From Clostridia bacterium (GTDB lineage: Bacteria; Bacillota; Clostridia; Oscillospirales; Acutalibacteraceae), in NCBI GenBank assembly GCA_017554405.1, contig JAFZIK010000046.1, positions 1 through 64,000 of the forward strand: DNA of 64,000 bases, in the 5' to 3' direction. The notes under the pieces were generated by a model, which was not told the origin of the DNA, made no database searches, and saw only the letters and a program-made list of their open reading frames with translations. Position numbers and translations under genes: made by a program. Shown here one piece after another: positions 34,416-42,678 of this stretch. Each line of letters opens with the position of its first letter. Position 1 is the first letter of the stretch.

Positions 34416-34913
34416 TTGAAAGCAAGAATTATTCCTTTAGCGTTACTTTTTATCTTTTTGTTTACAGGATGTAAAAGTGCAAAATCTAAACCGCAAATCA
34501 AAATTGAGGGTATATCCTTTGCAGCGCATATAACTTATCAGGGTGCAAACTATGTTGCCGATTGCACGGTTGAAAACGAGAATAGTATCACTGCTGTCAT
34601 AACTGAACCTGAAAGTTTAAGCGGTCTTACCGTGACTTATAACGGAAACAACTGTTTAGTCCGATACGGTGAAATGGAAATTAACAACGCCGAACGGTTC
34701 CTGCCGCAATCATGCTCTATCGAAATGATAAAGAATGTTTTTTCAAATCTTCAGAGCGCTAGCTTTAACGGTAAGCACGGCAACTATGAATTCAAGGGCG
34801 ATATCAACGGTCACGGGTTCATATTTATTACTACACCCGCCGGGTTACCGGTTTCGCTGCAAATTGAAGATTATCAGCTTACAGTTGATTTCAGAAACGT
34901 TACCTGCAAATAA
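34416..34913 (+). CDS. Putative lipoprotein
   Basis: 165 aa with a TTG start behind GTGGTG. An N-terminal signal peptide ends in the lipobox LFTGC, so Cys near residue 19 should be lipidated. The mature part is beta-rich, with a C-terminal LQIEDYQLTVDFRNV-type strand reminiscent of the LolA/LppX fold, as in other short clostridial lipoproteins. That fold call is weak. It follows nnr by 15 nt. The function is unknown. Confidence 0.7.
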   Translation: MKARIIPLALLFIFLFTGCKSAKSKPQIKIEGISFAAHITYQGANYVADCTVENENSITAVITEPESLSGLTVTYNGNNCLVRYGEMEINNAERFLPQSCSIEMIKNVFSNLQSASFNGKHGNYEFKGDINGHGFIFITTPAGLPVSLQIEDYQLTVDFRNVTCK

Positions 34914-34922
34914 GATAAAACC

Positions 34923-34948
34923 GGGCGCACTCAAAAATGAGTGCGCCC
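34923..34948. terminator. Terminator between the lipoprotein gene and the convergent ABC operon
   Basis: Perfect 10-bp stem GGGCGCACTC/GAGTGCGCCC with a 6-nt loop. On the minus strand it is followed by GGTTTTATC, so it best serves the ABC operon; the plus-strand tail is poor in T. Confidence 0.75.
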
Positions 34949-34953
34949 TCGAT

Positions 34954-35523
34954 TCATCCTAATTCAAGTATATCCGCGCCGAAATATTCGGCGTCTTTTT
35001 TATTATGCGAGATAAGGATTATTGATTTTCCTTTATCGGTGTATTCGCGGTTCAGTATCGCAACGGTTGTGTTTATATTCTCTTTATCGATACCGTTAAA
35101 CGGCTCGTCAAGGATAATAACGTCGCCGCCGTATGCTGCCGCCCGTATAATTGCGACCCGTCTCTTCATTCCGCCGCTTAAGCTCGGAGGATATTTACCG
35201 GCGATATCACATAGTCCGAATTCCGCCAATAACTGTTTTGCAAATGCGTATTTCTCCTTGCAGAGCGGCAGCGTTATGTTTTTGAGAACGCTGATATTAT
35301 CGATCAGCCTATCCTCCTGGAACACAACCGAAACGTTATCAGGAGCCGATATCACGCCGCTATCCGGTTTTTCAAGCCCCATAATAAGGCGTGCAACCGT
35401 TGTTTTACCGCAACCGGAGGGCCCGAACAGCAAAAGGTTTTTCCCGCTTGCCACTGTAAACGAAAGATCTTTGATAACCGCTTTTTCACCGTAGGAAAAA
35501 TCAACGTTTTTAAAATCAACCAT
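34954..35523 (-). CDS. ABC transporter ATPase, SsuB/TauB-like, short
   Basis: 189 aa. Walker A GPSGCGKTT, Q-loop VFQEDRL, signature LSGGMKRR, Walker B VIILDEPFNGID and H-loop SHNKKD are all present. It is shorter than the usual 240-260 aa for nitrate/sulfonate/thiamine-precursor importers and ends soon after the H-loop. It overlaps the permease gene by 8 nt and is the last gene of the operon. It should energise uptake of the ligand bound by the lipoprotein encoded upstream. Confidence 0.9.
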   Translation of the reverse strand: MVDFKNVDFSYGEKAVIKDLSFTVASGKNLLLFGPSGCGKTTVARLIMGLEKPDSGVISAPDNVSVVFQEDRLIDNISVLKNITLPLCKEKYAFAKQLLAEFGLCDIAGKYPPSLSGGMKRRVAIIRAAAYGGDVIILDEPFNGIDKENINTTVAILNREYTDKGKSIILISHNKKDAEYFGADILELG

Positions 35524-36286
35524 TGCCTATCCTCCTCGCTTTTCTTCGACTATAAAGATACTTAAGCAGAAACTCGAAAACCATACTGAGGATAATAACG
35601 GTGAGTGTAAAAGCGTAAACCTCATCAAAATTAAGCAGATTTTTGGCTTTAAGAAGCGATTTGCCTATCGATACTGCAGGAGCGCATAAAACCTCGGTAG
35701 CAATACCGGATTTCCAGGCAAGCCCGGCGCCGGAAAGTATCGTGGAAATAACCGCATCCGATACGGTAGGAACAGTTACAAACAAAAGTTTTTTAAAACC
35801 TTTTACCTTAAAAACTTCCGCCATTTCATTTATGCCTTTATCAAAGCCTACCAGCTCATCGTTTACAGTTTGCCATACTATCGGCATTACCATAAACATA
35901 CAAACTACTATCGGCAGAATATCGACCCTAATGAACAAAAACGCAAGTATGATGAATGAAACCACCGGAACTGCGCGGATGACCTGCATAGCAGGGGAGA
36001 GTATTATATCAAACGCCTTTAATCTGCCGGTAAGAATACCGGCGATAATGCCGCAGACAACTCCTAAGGCAAAACCCTCGAAAACCCGCAAAAACGAATA
36101 AAATACCGCCGCCCAGAACGTGCTTTTGCCAAACAACCTGAAAAAAGTATTTACAACGATAACAGGGGAAGGTAAAAACATCTTAAGATTATCGCTTATC
36201 AAAAAACTTGCCGCCTCCCAAACAACTGCCCAGAAGGCGATAGCAAGCAAAACTTTTATAAGTTTTTTTGCGGTTTTACTGCGCAT
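35516..36286 (-). CDS. ABC transporter permease, SsuC/TauC-like
   Basis: About 256 aa from the ATG at 36286; a GTG at 36304 is the alternative. Both overlap the upstream gene, so translation is probably coupled. It has about six hydrophobic helices and the binding-protein-dependent permease EAA-like loop (NEMAEVFKVKGFKKLLFVTVPTVSDAV). The family includes sulfonate, nitrate and thiamine-precursor importers. The ligand cannot be assigned from sequence alone. Confidence 0.9.
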   Translation of the reverse strand: MRSKTAKKLIKVLLAIAFWAVVWEAASFLISDNLKMFLPSPVIVVNTFFRLFGKSTFWAAVFYSFLRVFEGFALGVVCGIIAGILTGRLKAFDIILSPAMQVIRAVPVVSFIILAFLFIRVDILPIVVCMFMVMPIVWQTVNDELVGFDKGINEMAEVFKVKGFKKLLFVTVPTVSDAVISTILSGAGLAWKSGIATEVLCAPAVSIGKSLLKAKNLLNFDEVYAFTLTVIILSMVFEFLLKYLYSRRKARRIGNG

Positions 36287-37295
36287 TATAGTAGAAATCG
36301 TCACCGGGCATTGCGCCGCCTATTGAAGAGGGATCTGCGGTAAACAAAACGTTAAAATAACCATCTATCGAATCCTTCATCTCTTTACCGGTGATATACA
36401 CGATATTGCAGTTAGGTATAGCCTTTGCGGCGACCGCGGCAGAAGCAATAATGCCGTAATTCTCGCAGAGTGCGGCGGCGTCTTCTACATTACCGTTAAC
36501 GTATTCGATCGAAGCTTTATACTCTTTAAGGAACTCTTCAACGTGGGTCTTGTTCTCATCAACGTAAGATTTAAGCGCAACTATGCAACCCATAACGATC
36601 TTACTGTTTTCGTATTGAACGCCGTTGGCACCGTTTATTGTAAGCTTTTCCCATTCATCGTTGATAATCAGCGCGCGCCTTAAGGTATCTTTTTTAACAA
36701 GGACCGTTGTTGCAACCGGCTCCGGAACAAAAGCGATATCGGCGTTACCTGCCAAGATAGCCGCCGCAAGCTGGTTCGGCTCGGCAAAAAAGCTAATAGT
36801 CACGTCCTTATCAGGATCAACGCCGTTAGCGTTAAGAAGATATCTTAAGATATACTCGGGATTAGAGCCCTCGCCGGTTGAATAGATTGTTTTTCCCTTA
36901 AGGTCGGCGAAAGAGTTTACCGAGTTACCGTTTTCAATTACCGAAAGCGTGCCGAGAGTATTTGCGGCAAGCATAACGATCTTGCCCTCGCTCTTTTTAT
37001 AAAGCTTTGCCGCAAGGTTGGTGGGAACGGACGCAATATTGAATTCACCGGAAATGATTTTGCCGGTTATCTCGTCCGGGCTTGAAGCAACGGTAAAGGT
37101 ATAGTTGTTTACCGTTTGTTTATCATCTGATAATTTCATAAGTCTGCTCATACCAACGCCGGTCGGTCCTGCAATACAGGCTATGTTCATATCAACACCG
37201 CCTGTTGATTGATTCTGGTTATTGCCACATGCCGATAATGCGAACAAAAGGATCATTGAAAGGATTATTGCTGTTAGTTTTCTTGCTGTTTTCAT
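36276..37295 (-). CDS. ABC transporter substrate-binding lipoprotein
   Basis: 339 aa from the ATG at 37295, behind AGGTGATAAAT. A signal peptide ends in the lipobox LSACG, so it should be tethered outside the membrane. The mature protein is a type II periplasmic-binding fold of the SsuA/NMT1 kind: ASSPDEITGKIISGEFNIASVP, LKGKTIYSTGEGSNPEYILRYLL and FVPEPVATTVLVK. Known members bind sulfonates, nitrate or pyrimidine precursors. The ligand is unknown. The TM1266-type gene 30 nt upstream hints at a link to hydrogenase or metal-cofactor physiology. Confidence 0.88.
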   Translation of the reverse strand: MKTARKLTAIILSMILLFALSACGNNQNQSTGGVDMNIACIAGPTGVGMSRLMKLSDDKQTVNNYTFTVASSPDEITGKIISGEFNIASVPTNLAAKLYKKSEGKIVMLAANTLGTLSVIENGNSVNSFADLKGKTIYSTGEGSNPEYILRYLLNANGVDPDKDVTISFFAEPNQLAAAILAGNADIAFVPEPVATTVLVKKDTLRRALIINDEWEKLTINGANGVQYENSKIVMGCIVALKSYVDENKTHVEEFLKEYKASIEYVNGNVEDAAALCENYGIIASAAVAAKAIPNCNIVYITGKEMKDSIDGYFNVLFTADPSSIGGAMPGDDFYYNAQ

Positions 37296-37325
37296 ATTTA
37301 TCACCTTTATTATTATTTTACAGTT

Positions 37326-37571
37326 TTACACGTTTGAATACGCCGTTTTTGCCGAAACGCCGCTAAGAGCCCCGATTTTCCCCGAAAGCGCGGAAATAAC
37401 GTCCTGCGGCGCGTCAAGCGCCACCGAAATAACGTTGATCTTTCGCCCACGGTAGGGAATACCCATTCTGCCGAAAATATAATCGCCGTATTCGTGCAGC
37501 AGAGCATTTAGCTTTTCGGTTGATTCTCTGTTCTCAACAATTATGCTGATAACCGCAATTCTTGATTCCAT
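37326..37571 (-). CDS. TM1266-family putative iron-only hydrogenase system regulator
   Basis: 81 aa from the ATG at 37571, preceded by GGAGGTAAAAAGT; the 23-codon upstream extension runs through the leader hairpin. It is a small ACT-like ferredoxin-fold protein: IAVISIIVENRESTEKLNALLHEYG, GRMGIPYRGR and ALSGKIGALSGVSAKTAYS. It matches the pattern of T. maritima TM1266, found in genomes with [FeFe]-hydrogenase maturation genes. It heads the ABC transporter operon. No hydrogenase genes are in the window. The function is inferred from the family name and context only. Confidence 0.82.
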   Translation of the reverse strand: MESRIAVISIIVENRESTEKLNALLHEYGDYIFGRMGIPYRGRKINVISVALDAPQDVISALSGKIGALSGVSAKTAYSNV

Positions 37572-37593
37572 ACTTTTTACCTCCGTAAAATAA

Positions 37594-37634
37594 TAGCCGC
37601 ACCGAAACGGTGCGGCAAACTTTATACCGTCACC
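37594..37634 (-). promoter_or_regulatory. Candidate transcription attenuator in the TM1266/ABC leader
   Basis: On the minus strand a perfect 9-bp stem GCCGCACCG/CGGTGCGGC with a TTT loop (37616-37596) is followed by TATTATTTTAC, like a terminator, just ahead of the ribosome-binding site. Upstream GGTGACGG (37634-37627) can pair with CCGCACC, a competing 7-bp helix with one bulged A. The two structures are mutually exclusive, as in a riboswitch or attenuator expression platform. No known aptamer was recognised in the roughly 30 nt upstream. Confidence 0.5.
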
Positions 37635-37672
37635 TTTCACTCAGAAAACCTTTATGTCAGGAAACTGTAGGT

Positions 37673-37701
37673 ATTTTACCACAATTATTTTATAAAATCA
37701 A
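37673..37701 (-). promoter_or_regulatory. Promoter of the TM1266/ABC operon
   Basis: Minus strand TTGATT (37701-37696), 17-nt spacer, TAAAAT (37678-37673), giving a leader of about 95 nt. Confidence 0.6.
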
Positions 37702-37742
37702 GTAAGAATTCATTTGCGGCCCTATAATTAATATAATAATAT

Positions 37743-37784
37743 ATTGTCATTGATATTGACAATCGGCTGTTTTTTTGGTAGAAT
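37743..37784 (+). promoter_or_regulatory. yicC operon promoter with an inverted repeat over the -35 box
   Basis: TTGACA (37756-37761), 17-nt spacer, TAGAAT (37779-37784). A 7-bp inverted repeat ATTGTCA/TGACAAT (37743-37749 and 37757-37763) covers the -35 box, as an operator would. Confidence 0.65.
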
Positions 37785-37827
37785 AAAGCAAAATATATTG
37801 GGGTATTTTGCCTTAGGGGTTGATAAT

Positions 37828-38706
37828 TTGGTTTACAGTATGACCGGTTTCGGCAGGGCTAAAAAGATAAACGGCGCCTATGAAGTAACCGTTGATATCA
37901 AATCGGTGAATCATCGCTTTTTTGAATACAGTTCCCGGATATCCCGCACTTATCAGTATATTGACGATAAGATAAAGGACTTCTTAAAATCTAAAATCGT
38001 CCGCGGCAAAATCGAAGTAGGCGTTTCCATAGCAGATACTTCGGATAATTCAATATCGCTTGAACTGAACAATGCATATGCTTCCGCCTATATCAGCGCA
38101 ATGCGCGAACTTGGAAGGAAATATAAGATAAAAGATGATATCAGACTTTCTTCGCTGACCGGCAATAACGATTTCTTTACGGTAAAAAAGAATGAAGCCG
38201 ATGAAAAATTCGTGACCGCACTCGTTTTGGAAGCCGCCGAAGAGGCGCTTGCAAACTTTATGGCAATGCGGGCAAGCGAGGGCGAAAAACTTGTTGCCGA
38301 TATTGAATCGCGCGCCGACCTTATTTTAGAAAAGGTTGCAATCATCGAGGAGCGCTCTCCCCAAACGGTAAGCGAATACAGATCTCGCCTTGAGAATAAG
38401 ATCAAGGAACTGCTCGGCGATACAACGATAGATGAACAGCGCGTGCTTACCGAAACAGCGATATTCGCCGATAAGATTGCGGTTGATGAGGAAACAGTCC
38501 GGCTTCGCAGTCATATTGCGTCACTCCGCTCCTGCCTTAAACAGGGCGGTGATATAGGAAAACGTCTTGATTTTATCGTTCAGGAAATGAACCGTGAAAC
38601 AAACACTATCGGTTCAAAGGCACAGGATATAGAGATCGGCAAGATCGTTGTTGATATCAAAGCTGAAATTGAGAAAATCAGGGAACAGATACAAAACATA
38701 GAATAG
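37828..38706 (+). CDS. yicC: YicC family endoribonuclease-like protein
   Basis: About 292 aa from the TTG at 37828, which gives the family start [16 protein letters not shown] lies upstream. The N-terminal YicC domain has [16 protein letters not shown] and [10 protein letters not shown]. The C-terminal DUF1732 domain has [36 protein letters not shown]. coli YicC has been described as an RNase affecting sRNA stability. It leads the operon yicC-remA-gmk-rpoZ-priA, the standard Firmicute order. Confidence 0.92.
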   Translation: MVYSMTGFGRAKKINGAYEVTVDIKSVNHRFFEYSSRISRTYQYIDDKIKDFLKSKIVRGKIEVGVSIADTSDNSISLELNNAYASAYISAMRELGRKYKIKDDIRLSSLTGNNDFFTVKKNEADEKFVTALVLEAAEEALANFMAMRASEGEKLVADIESRADLILEKVAIIEERSPQTVSEYRSRLENKIKELLGDTTIDEQRVLTETAIFADKIAVDEETVRLRSHIASLRSCLKQGGDIGKRLDFIVQEMNRETNTIGSKAQDIEIGKIVVDIKAEIEKIREQIQNIE

Positions 38707-38716
38707 CGGTGATGTT

Positions 38717-38986
38717 GTGAAATTAGTTAATATCGGTTTCGGTAATATGGTTGCGGCAAACAGGATGGTGGCGATCGTCAGTCCCGAATCCGCGCCGATA
38801 AAAAGGATCGTTCAGGAAGCCAAGGAAAAGGGAACGCTTATCGACGCTACCCACGGCAGACGCACCAGAGCAGTCATTATTACCGACAGCGATCACATTA
38901 TTCTGACCTATTTGCAATCCGAAACGGTCGCAAGCAGGATCATAGAAGATGACGTTATCGATGATGAGGAGGATGAAAATGAGTAA
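38717..38986 (+). CDS. remA: Extracellular matrix regulator RemA (DUF370)
   Basis: 89 aa with a GTG start. The family text [30 protein letters not shown] and [22 protein letters not shown] is clear. RemA is a DNA-binding protein that activates biofilm matrix operons in B. subtilis. The acidic C-terminal tail (DDEEDENE) overlaps the gmk start by 8 nt and encodes the gmk ribosome-binding site GAGGAGGATGAAA. Confidence 0.94.
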   Translation: MKLVNIGFGNMVAANRMVAIVSPESAPIKRIVQEAKEKGTLIDATHGRRTRAVIITDSDHIILTYLQSETVASRIIEDDVIDDEEDENE

Positions 38987-39584
38987 GGGCAGACTGTTTG
39001 TTGTTTCCGGACCTTCCGGCTCCGGTAAAGATACGATCCTTCTCGGAGTATTTAAGCGCTTTCCTGATATAAAGTTTTCGATATCGACCATAACACGTCC
39101 GATGCGCTGTAATGAAAAGCCGGGCGAAAAATATAATTTCGTATCTAAAAATCAATTTGAAGATATGCTCCGCAATAACGAGTTGCTTGAATACAACACA
39201 TATCTTGATAACTATTACGGAACGCCGAAAGCCCCGGTAATATGCGCTATCGCAAACGGAGAGGATATTATTGTTGAGGTTGACGTTAACGGTGCTTATC
39301 AAATCAAAAATATTATGCCTGACTGTATAAGCATTTTTATCATGCCGCCATCCTTTGAGGTTCTGAATCAACGTCTCCGTTCGCGCGGGACCGAAAACGA
39401 GGATAGGATAAAACAGCGCCTTGAGGTCGCGATAAAAGAGATAAGCCGCGCCGATGAATATGATTATCTGATAATCAACGATGATCTTAACAAGGCGATA
39501 AGCGACTTTTCCGATATAATCAAAGCTGATCGCTTCAGGACCGACCGCAACATATCTTTTTTAAAAAACTATTTGAATAAATGA
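38979..39584 (+). CDS. gmk: Guanylate kinase
   Basis: 201 aa from the ATG at 38979, with GAGGAGGATG upstream. P-loop GPSGSGKD near residue 11, [22 protein letters not shown] and [10 protein letters not shown] are diagnostic. It converts GMP to GDP. A longer frame from 38949 reads inside remA and is unlikely. gmk is followed 12 nt later by rpoZ. Confidence 0.95.
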   Translation: MSKGRLFVVSGPSGSGKDTILLGVFKRFPDIKFSISTITRPMRCNEKPGEKYNFVSKNQFEDMLRNNELLEYNTYLDNYYGTPKAPVICAIANGEDIIVEVDVNGAYQIKNIMPDCISIFIMPPSFEVLNQRLRSRGTENEDRIKQRLEVAIKEISRADEYDYLIINDDLNKAISDFSDIIKADRFRTDRNISFLKNYLNK

Positions 39585-39596
39585 GAGGTAATTACT

Positions 39597-39779
39597 ATGC
39601 TAAATCCCGCAATTGGAAAACTTATTGACGAATACGATAACAGATACCGTCTTGTTACCGATATTTCAAAATGTGCGCGCGAGATCTCTTCCGAAGCCGA
39701 GAAGAACGAAGAGATACTCATTGAAAAACCCGTAAGTATCGCTATCAACAAGCTCGCAAGCGAAAAAGGACTTATTTGA
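39597..39779 (+). CDS. rpoZ: RNA polymerase omega subunit
   Basis: 60 aa, slightly short for omega. It begins MLNPAIGKLIDEYDNRYRLV and has VSIAINKLASEKGLI near the end, the conserved omega helices. Omega assists assembly and stability of RNA polymerase. GAGAGG precedes the ATG. Its place between gmk and priA agrees with the Firmicute order; no coaBC follows here. Confidence 0.87.
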   Translation: MLNPAIGKLIDEYDNRYRLVTDISKCAREISSEAEKNEEILIEKPVSIAINKLASEKGLI

Positions 39780-39792
39780 TCAAAGACGTAGT

Positions 39793-42222
39793 ATGTGCAA
39801 AATAAACGTTGCAAAGGTTGCGTTGGACGGTGCGTCAGACGCCTACGATAAACTCTATTCATACAAAATACCGGCGGAGCTTAATGACAATGCGCAGTGC
39901 GGCTGCCGTGTGTTTGTTCCGTTTGGCAAAAGTAATGCCAGGCGGATCGGTATGATATTTGCCGTAAACACAACCGATGATGACCCCGCTCTTAAATCGA
40001 TTATTTCGGTCGTTGACGAACACCCCGTTCTGGGCGCCGAAATGTTGCTTTTATGCCAACAAATGCGCGAGAGTGTATTTTGCACATATTTTGATGCGGT
40101 CAATACGATCCTGCCAACCGGACTTAGATACAGACTATCGGGTTTTTACACACCTAACAGTGAATTTGCGGATCGCTCGCTTCTTGAAGGCGATGAGGCG
40201 GCGGTATATGACTATATAGTCGAAAACGGCGAAGCCAAAGAAGAAAAGATAAAGGCATTGTTCCCGGAATATCGCGCCTTACTTCTTTCACTTACCGCCA
40301 AAGGAGCGATAATTCATAACGTTGTTCCAAAGCGTAACGCCGGTGACTTTACCCGCAAATACGTTCGCTGCTGCACCGACAGTTTTGATGATTCCTATAA
40401 AGCCACTCCGCGACAGCTTGAAGTTATAGACGCGACCAGAGTGGCGGGTGAGGTAAGCGTAAAAGAACTGCAGTATTTTACCGGCGCTTCGATTTCGGTT
40501 ATAAACACCCTTATTAAAAACGGCGTTCTCGAATCCTTTGAAAAACAGGAATTCAGAATGCTGCCGCGCATCGGCGCAAAACCGCAAGGCAATGATATAA
40601 CCCTTAACGTGGATCAGTCTTCAGCCTTTGAAGGCTTAAAGGAAAAAATGTTTTCCGGTTCAGGCGAGACCGCCTTGCTTTACGGCGTTACAGGCAGCGG
40701 TAAAACTCAGGTCTTTTTAAAGCTTACCGATGAATGCGTTAAAAACGGTCGCGGAGTTATCATCATGGTCCCTGAGATTGCTTTGACCCCGCAGATGATA
40801 AACCTGTTCAGTTCAAGATATCAAAACCGCGTAGCGATATTTCACAGTGCAATGTCGATAGGTCAGCGTATGGATGAATACCGCCGTATCGAATTGGGAT
40901 ACGCAAAAATAGCGATAGGAACGCGCAGCGCCGTCTTTGCTCCGTTTGATAACCTCGGCCTTATCGTTATGGATGAAGAACAAGAGCACACGTATAAGTC
41001 GGAGAAAACCCCGCGTTTTCATGCAAGAGATATAGCAAAGTTCAGGATCAAGTATCATAAGGCGCTTTTGTGCCTTTCAAGTGCAACGCCCTCGCTTATG
41101 TCCTACGCGCTTGCCGATTCCGGCAAGTATGCCTTTTACCGGTTGAATAAACGCTATAACGATTATCCCTTGCCTTCGGTTGAGATCGTAAATATGCGTG
41201 ATGAACTGAAGCAGGGCAATTCTTCCGATATCAGCCGGCGCCTGACAGAGCTTATCGAAAATGGACTGAACGAAGGCAAGCAATCTATTATACTTTTAAA
41301 CCGCCGCGGGCATAATACCTATGTTTCTTGCCCTGAATGCGGATTTGTTGCGACCTGCGAGAATTGCAGCGTTTCGATGACCTATCATTCGGCGAATAAA
41401 CGCCTAATGTGTCACTACTGCGGCAACTCGGTTCCGGTTTATAAAAAGTGCCCTAACTGTTCAAGCGAGTTTCTTTCATTCTCGGGTGTCGGCACCCAGC
41501 GTATAGAGGAAGAGCTTTCAGCGCTTTTTCCGAAAGCCCGCATACTTCGCCTTGATGCCGATAGCACCTCCACGAGAAATTCATATTCGGTAAATCTCGG
41601 CGATTTCGCCGAAGGGAAATACGATATCATGATCGGCACGCAAATGGTCGCCAAAGGGCTAGATTTTCCGAAGGTTTCGCTCGTTGGAGTTATCGGCGCC
41701 GACCGCGCACTTTCGGGTGACGATTACCGTGGCTTTGAACGCACCTTTGATCTGCTTACCCAGGTCATCGGCAGAGCCGGCAGGGCGGACGGCAAGGGCA
41801 TTGCCGTTATTCAGACTTCCGATACCGATAATCACGTTATAGACCTCGCAAGGTCGCAGGATTATCCCACTTTTTACGCCGAGGAAATCATGAACCGGAA
41901 GATCCATGTGTTCCCGCCGTTTTGCGATTTATGCCTTGTTATGGTCCAATCGGTCAAGATTGATGCGGCGAAAACGGCGATTCGTGAAATATTCTCATCG
42001 ATAAAAAAACACATTGCCGAGGATTATGCCGACCAGCGCCTAATAATACTCGGTCCTAATTCCGCGGTAGTTCCGCGAGTCGCGGGAAAATACCGTTATA
42101 AAATTCTTATCAAATGCAGAAATTCCGCAAGATTCCGTAAAATGATATCGGAATCAACCTCTTGTATTAAAAAGCCGGACGTGTCGGTCATGGTCGATAT
42201 CAATCCGGAAAGTATATTGTAA
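39793..42222 (+). CDS. priA: Primosomal protein N' (replication restart helicase PriA)
   Basis: 809 aa. Walker A YGVTGSGKT is near residue 297, the DEEQEH box (MDEEQEHTYKS) follows, and eight zinc-binding Cys lie in CPECGFVATCENC and CHYCGNSVPVYKKCPNC. The helicase motifs QVIGRAGR and TQMVAKGLDFP are present. PriA recognises stalled forks and reloads the replicative helicase. It lies between rpoZ and def. Confidence 0.96.
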   Translation: MCKINVAKVALDGASDAYDKLYSYKIPAELNDNAQCGCRVFVPFGKSNARRIGMIFAVNTTDDDPALKSIISVVDEHPVLGAEMLLLCQQMRESVFCTYFDAVNTILPTGLRYRLSGFYTPNSEFADRSLLEGDEAAVYDYIVENGEAKEEKIKALFPEYRALLLSLTAKGAIIHNVVPKRNAGDFTRKYVRCCTDSFDDSYKATPRQLEVIDATRVAGEVSVKELQYFTGASISVINTLIKNGVLESFEKQEFRMLPRIGAKPQGNDITLNVDQSSAFEGLKEKMFSGSGETALLYGVTGSGKTQVFLKLTDECVKNGRGVIIMVPEIALTPQMINLFSSRYQNRVAIFHSAMSIGQRMDEYRRIELGYAKIAIGTRSAVFAPFDNLGLIVMDEEQEHTYKSEKTPRFHARDIAKFRIKYHKALLCLSSATPSLMSYALADSGKYAFYRLNKRYNDYPLPSVEIVNMRDELKQGNSSDISRRLTELIENGLNEGKQSIILLNRRGHNTYVSCPECGFVATCENCSVSMTYHSANKRLMCHYCGNSVPVYKKCPNCSSEFLSFSGVGTQRIEEELSALFPKARILRLDADSTSTRNSYSVNLGDFAEGKYDIMIGTQMVAKGLDFPKVSLVGVIGADRALSGDDYRGFERTFDLLTQVIGRAGRADGKGIAVIQTSDTDNHVIDLARSQDYPTFYAEEIMNRKIHVFPPFCDLCLVMVQSVKIDAAKTAIREIFSSIKKHIAEDYADQRLIILGPNSAVVPRVAGKYRYKILIKCRNSARFRKMISESTSCIKKPDVSVMVDINPESIL

Positions 42223-42231
42223 GGTGAAATA

Positions 42232-42666
42232 ATGGCAATCAGGAATATTGTAAAATACGGCGACGATACACTCAGAAAGGTCTGCCGCACCCAACTAACT
42301 TTTGATCCGCATCTTCATCAGATACTCGATGATATGGCGGAGACGATGTATGCCGCCGAGGGCGTCGGGCTTGCCGCGCCGCAGGTAGGTATACTTCGCA
42401 GATTCTGTATCGTAGACGTCGGGGACGGGCTTATCGAGCTTATCAATCCGGTGCTTCTTGAATCCGATGGCGAACAGACCGGGGAAGAGGGTTGCCTTTC
42501 AATACCGGATAAATACGCAACGGTTACCCGCCCGCTTAACGTTAAGGTCCGTGCTCAGGATAGGTTCGGCAATAGTTTTGAAGTAAGCGCTACCGAGCTT
42601 AAAGCCCGCGCAATTCTCCACGAAATAGATCATCTTGACGGTGTGCTCTATATCGACAGAGTATAA
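42232..42666 (+). CDS. def: Peptide deformylase
   Basis: 144 aa. All three motifs are present: GVGLAAPQVG, EEGCLSIP and HEIDHLDG, which hold the metal and catalytic Glu. It removes the formyl group from nascent proteins. AAGGTG lies ahead of the ATG. It is followed by fmt, the enzyme that adds formyl to Met-tRNA, the usual pair. Confidence 0.96.
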   Translation: MAIRNIVKYGDDTLRKVCRTQLTFDPHLHQILDDMAETMYAAEGVGLAAPQVGILRRFCIVDVGDGLIELINPVLLESDGEQTGEEGCLSIPDKYATVTRPLNVKVRAQDRFGNSFEVSATELKARAILHEIDHLDGVLYIDRV

Positions 42667-42678
42667 GAGGAAACGGCA

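Noticed and set aside
34937..35494. Plus-strand 185-codon frame
   Set aside because: It is the antisense shadow of the ABC ATPase gene, whose Walker and signature motifs are clear on the minus strand.
37585..37679. GTAAAATA/TATTTTAC pairing as a closing P1 helix of the TM1266 leader
   Set aside because: The upstream strand coincides with the likely -10 box (37673-37678), so it would not be transcribed.
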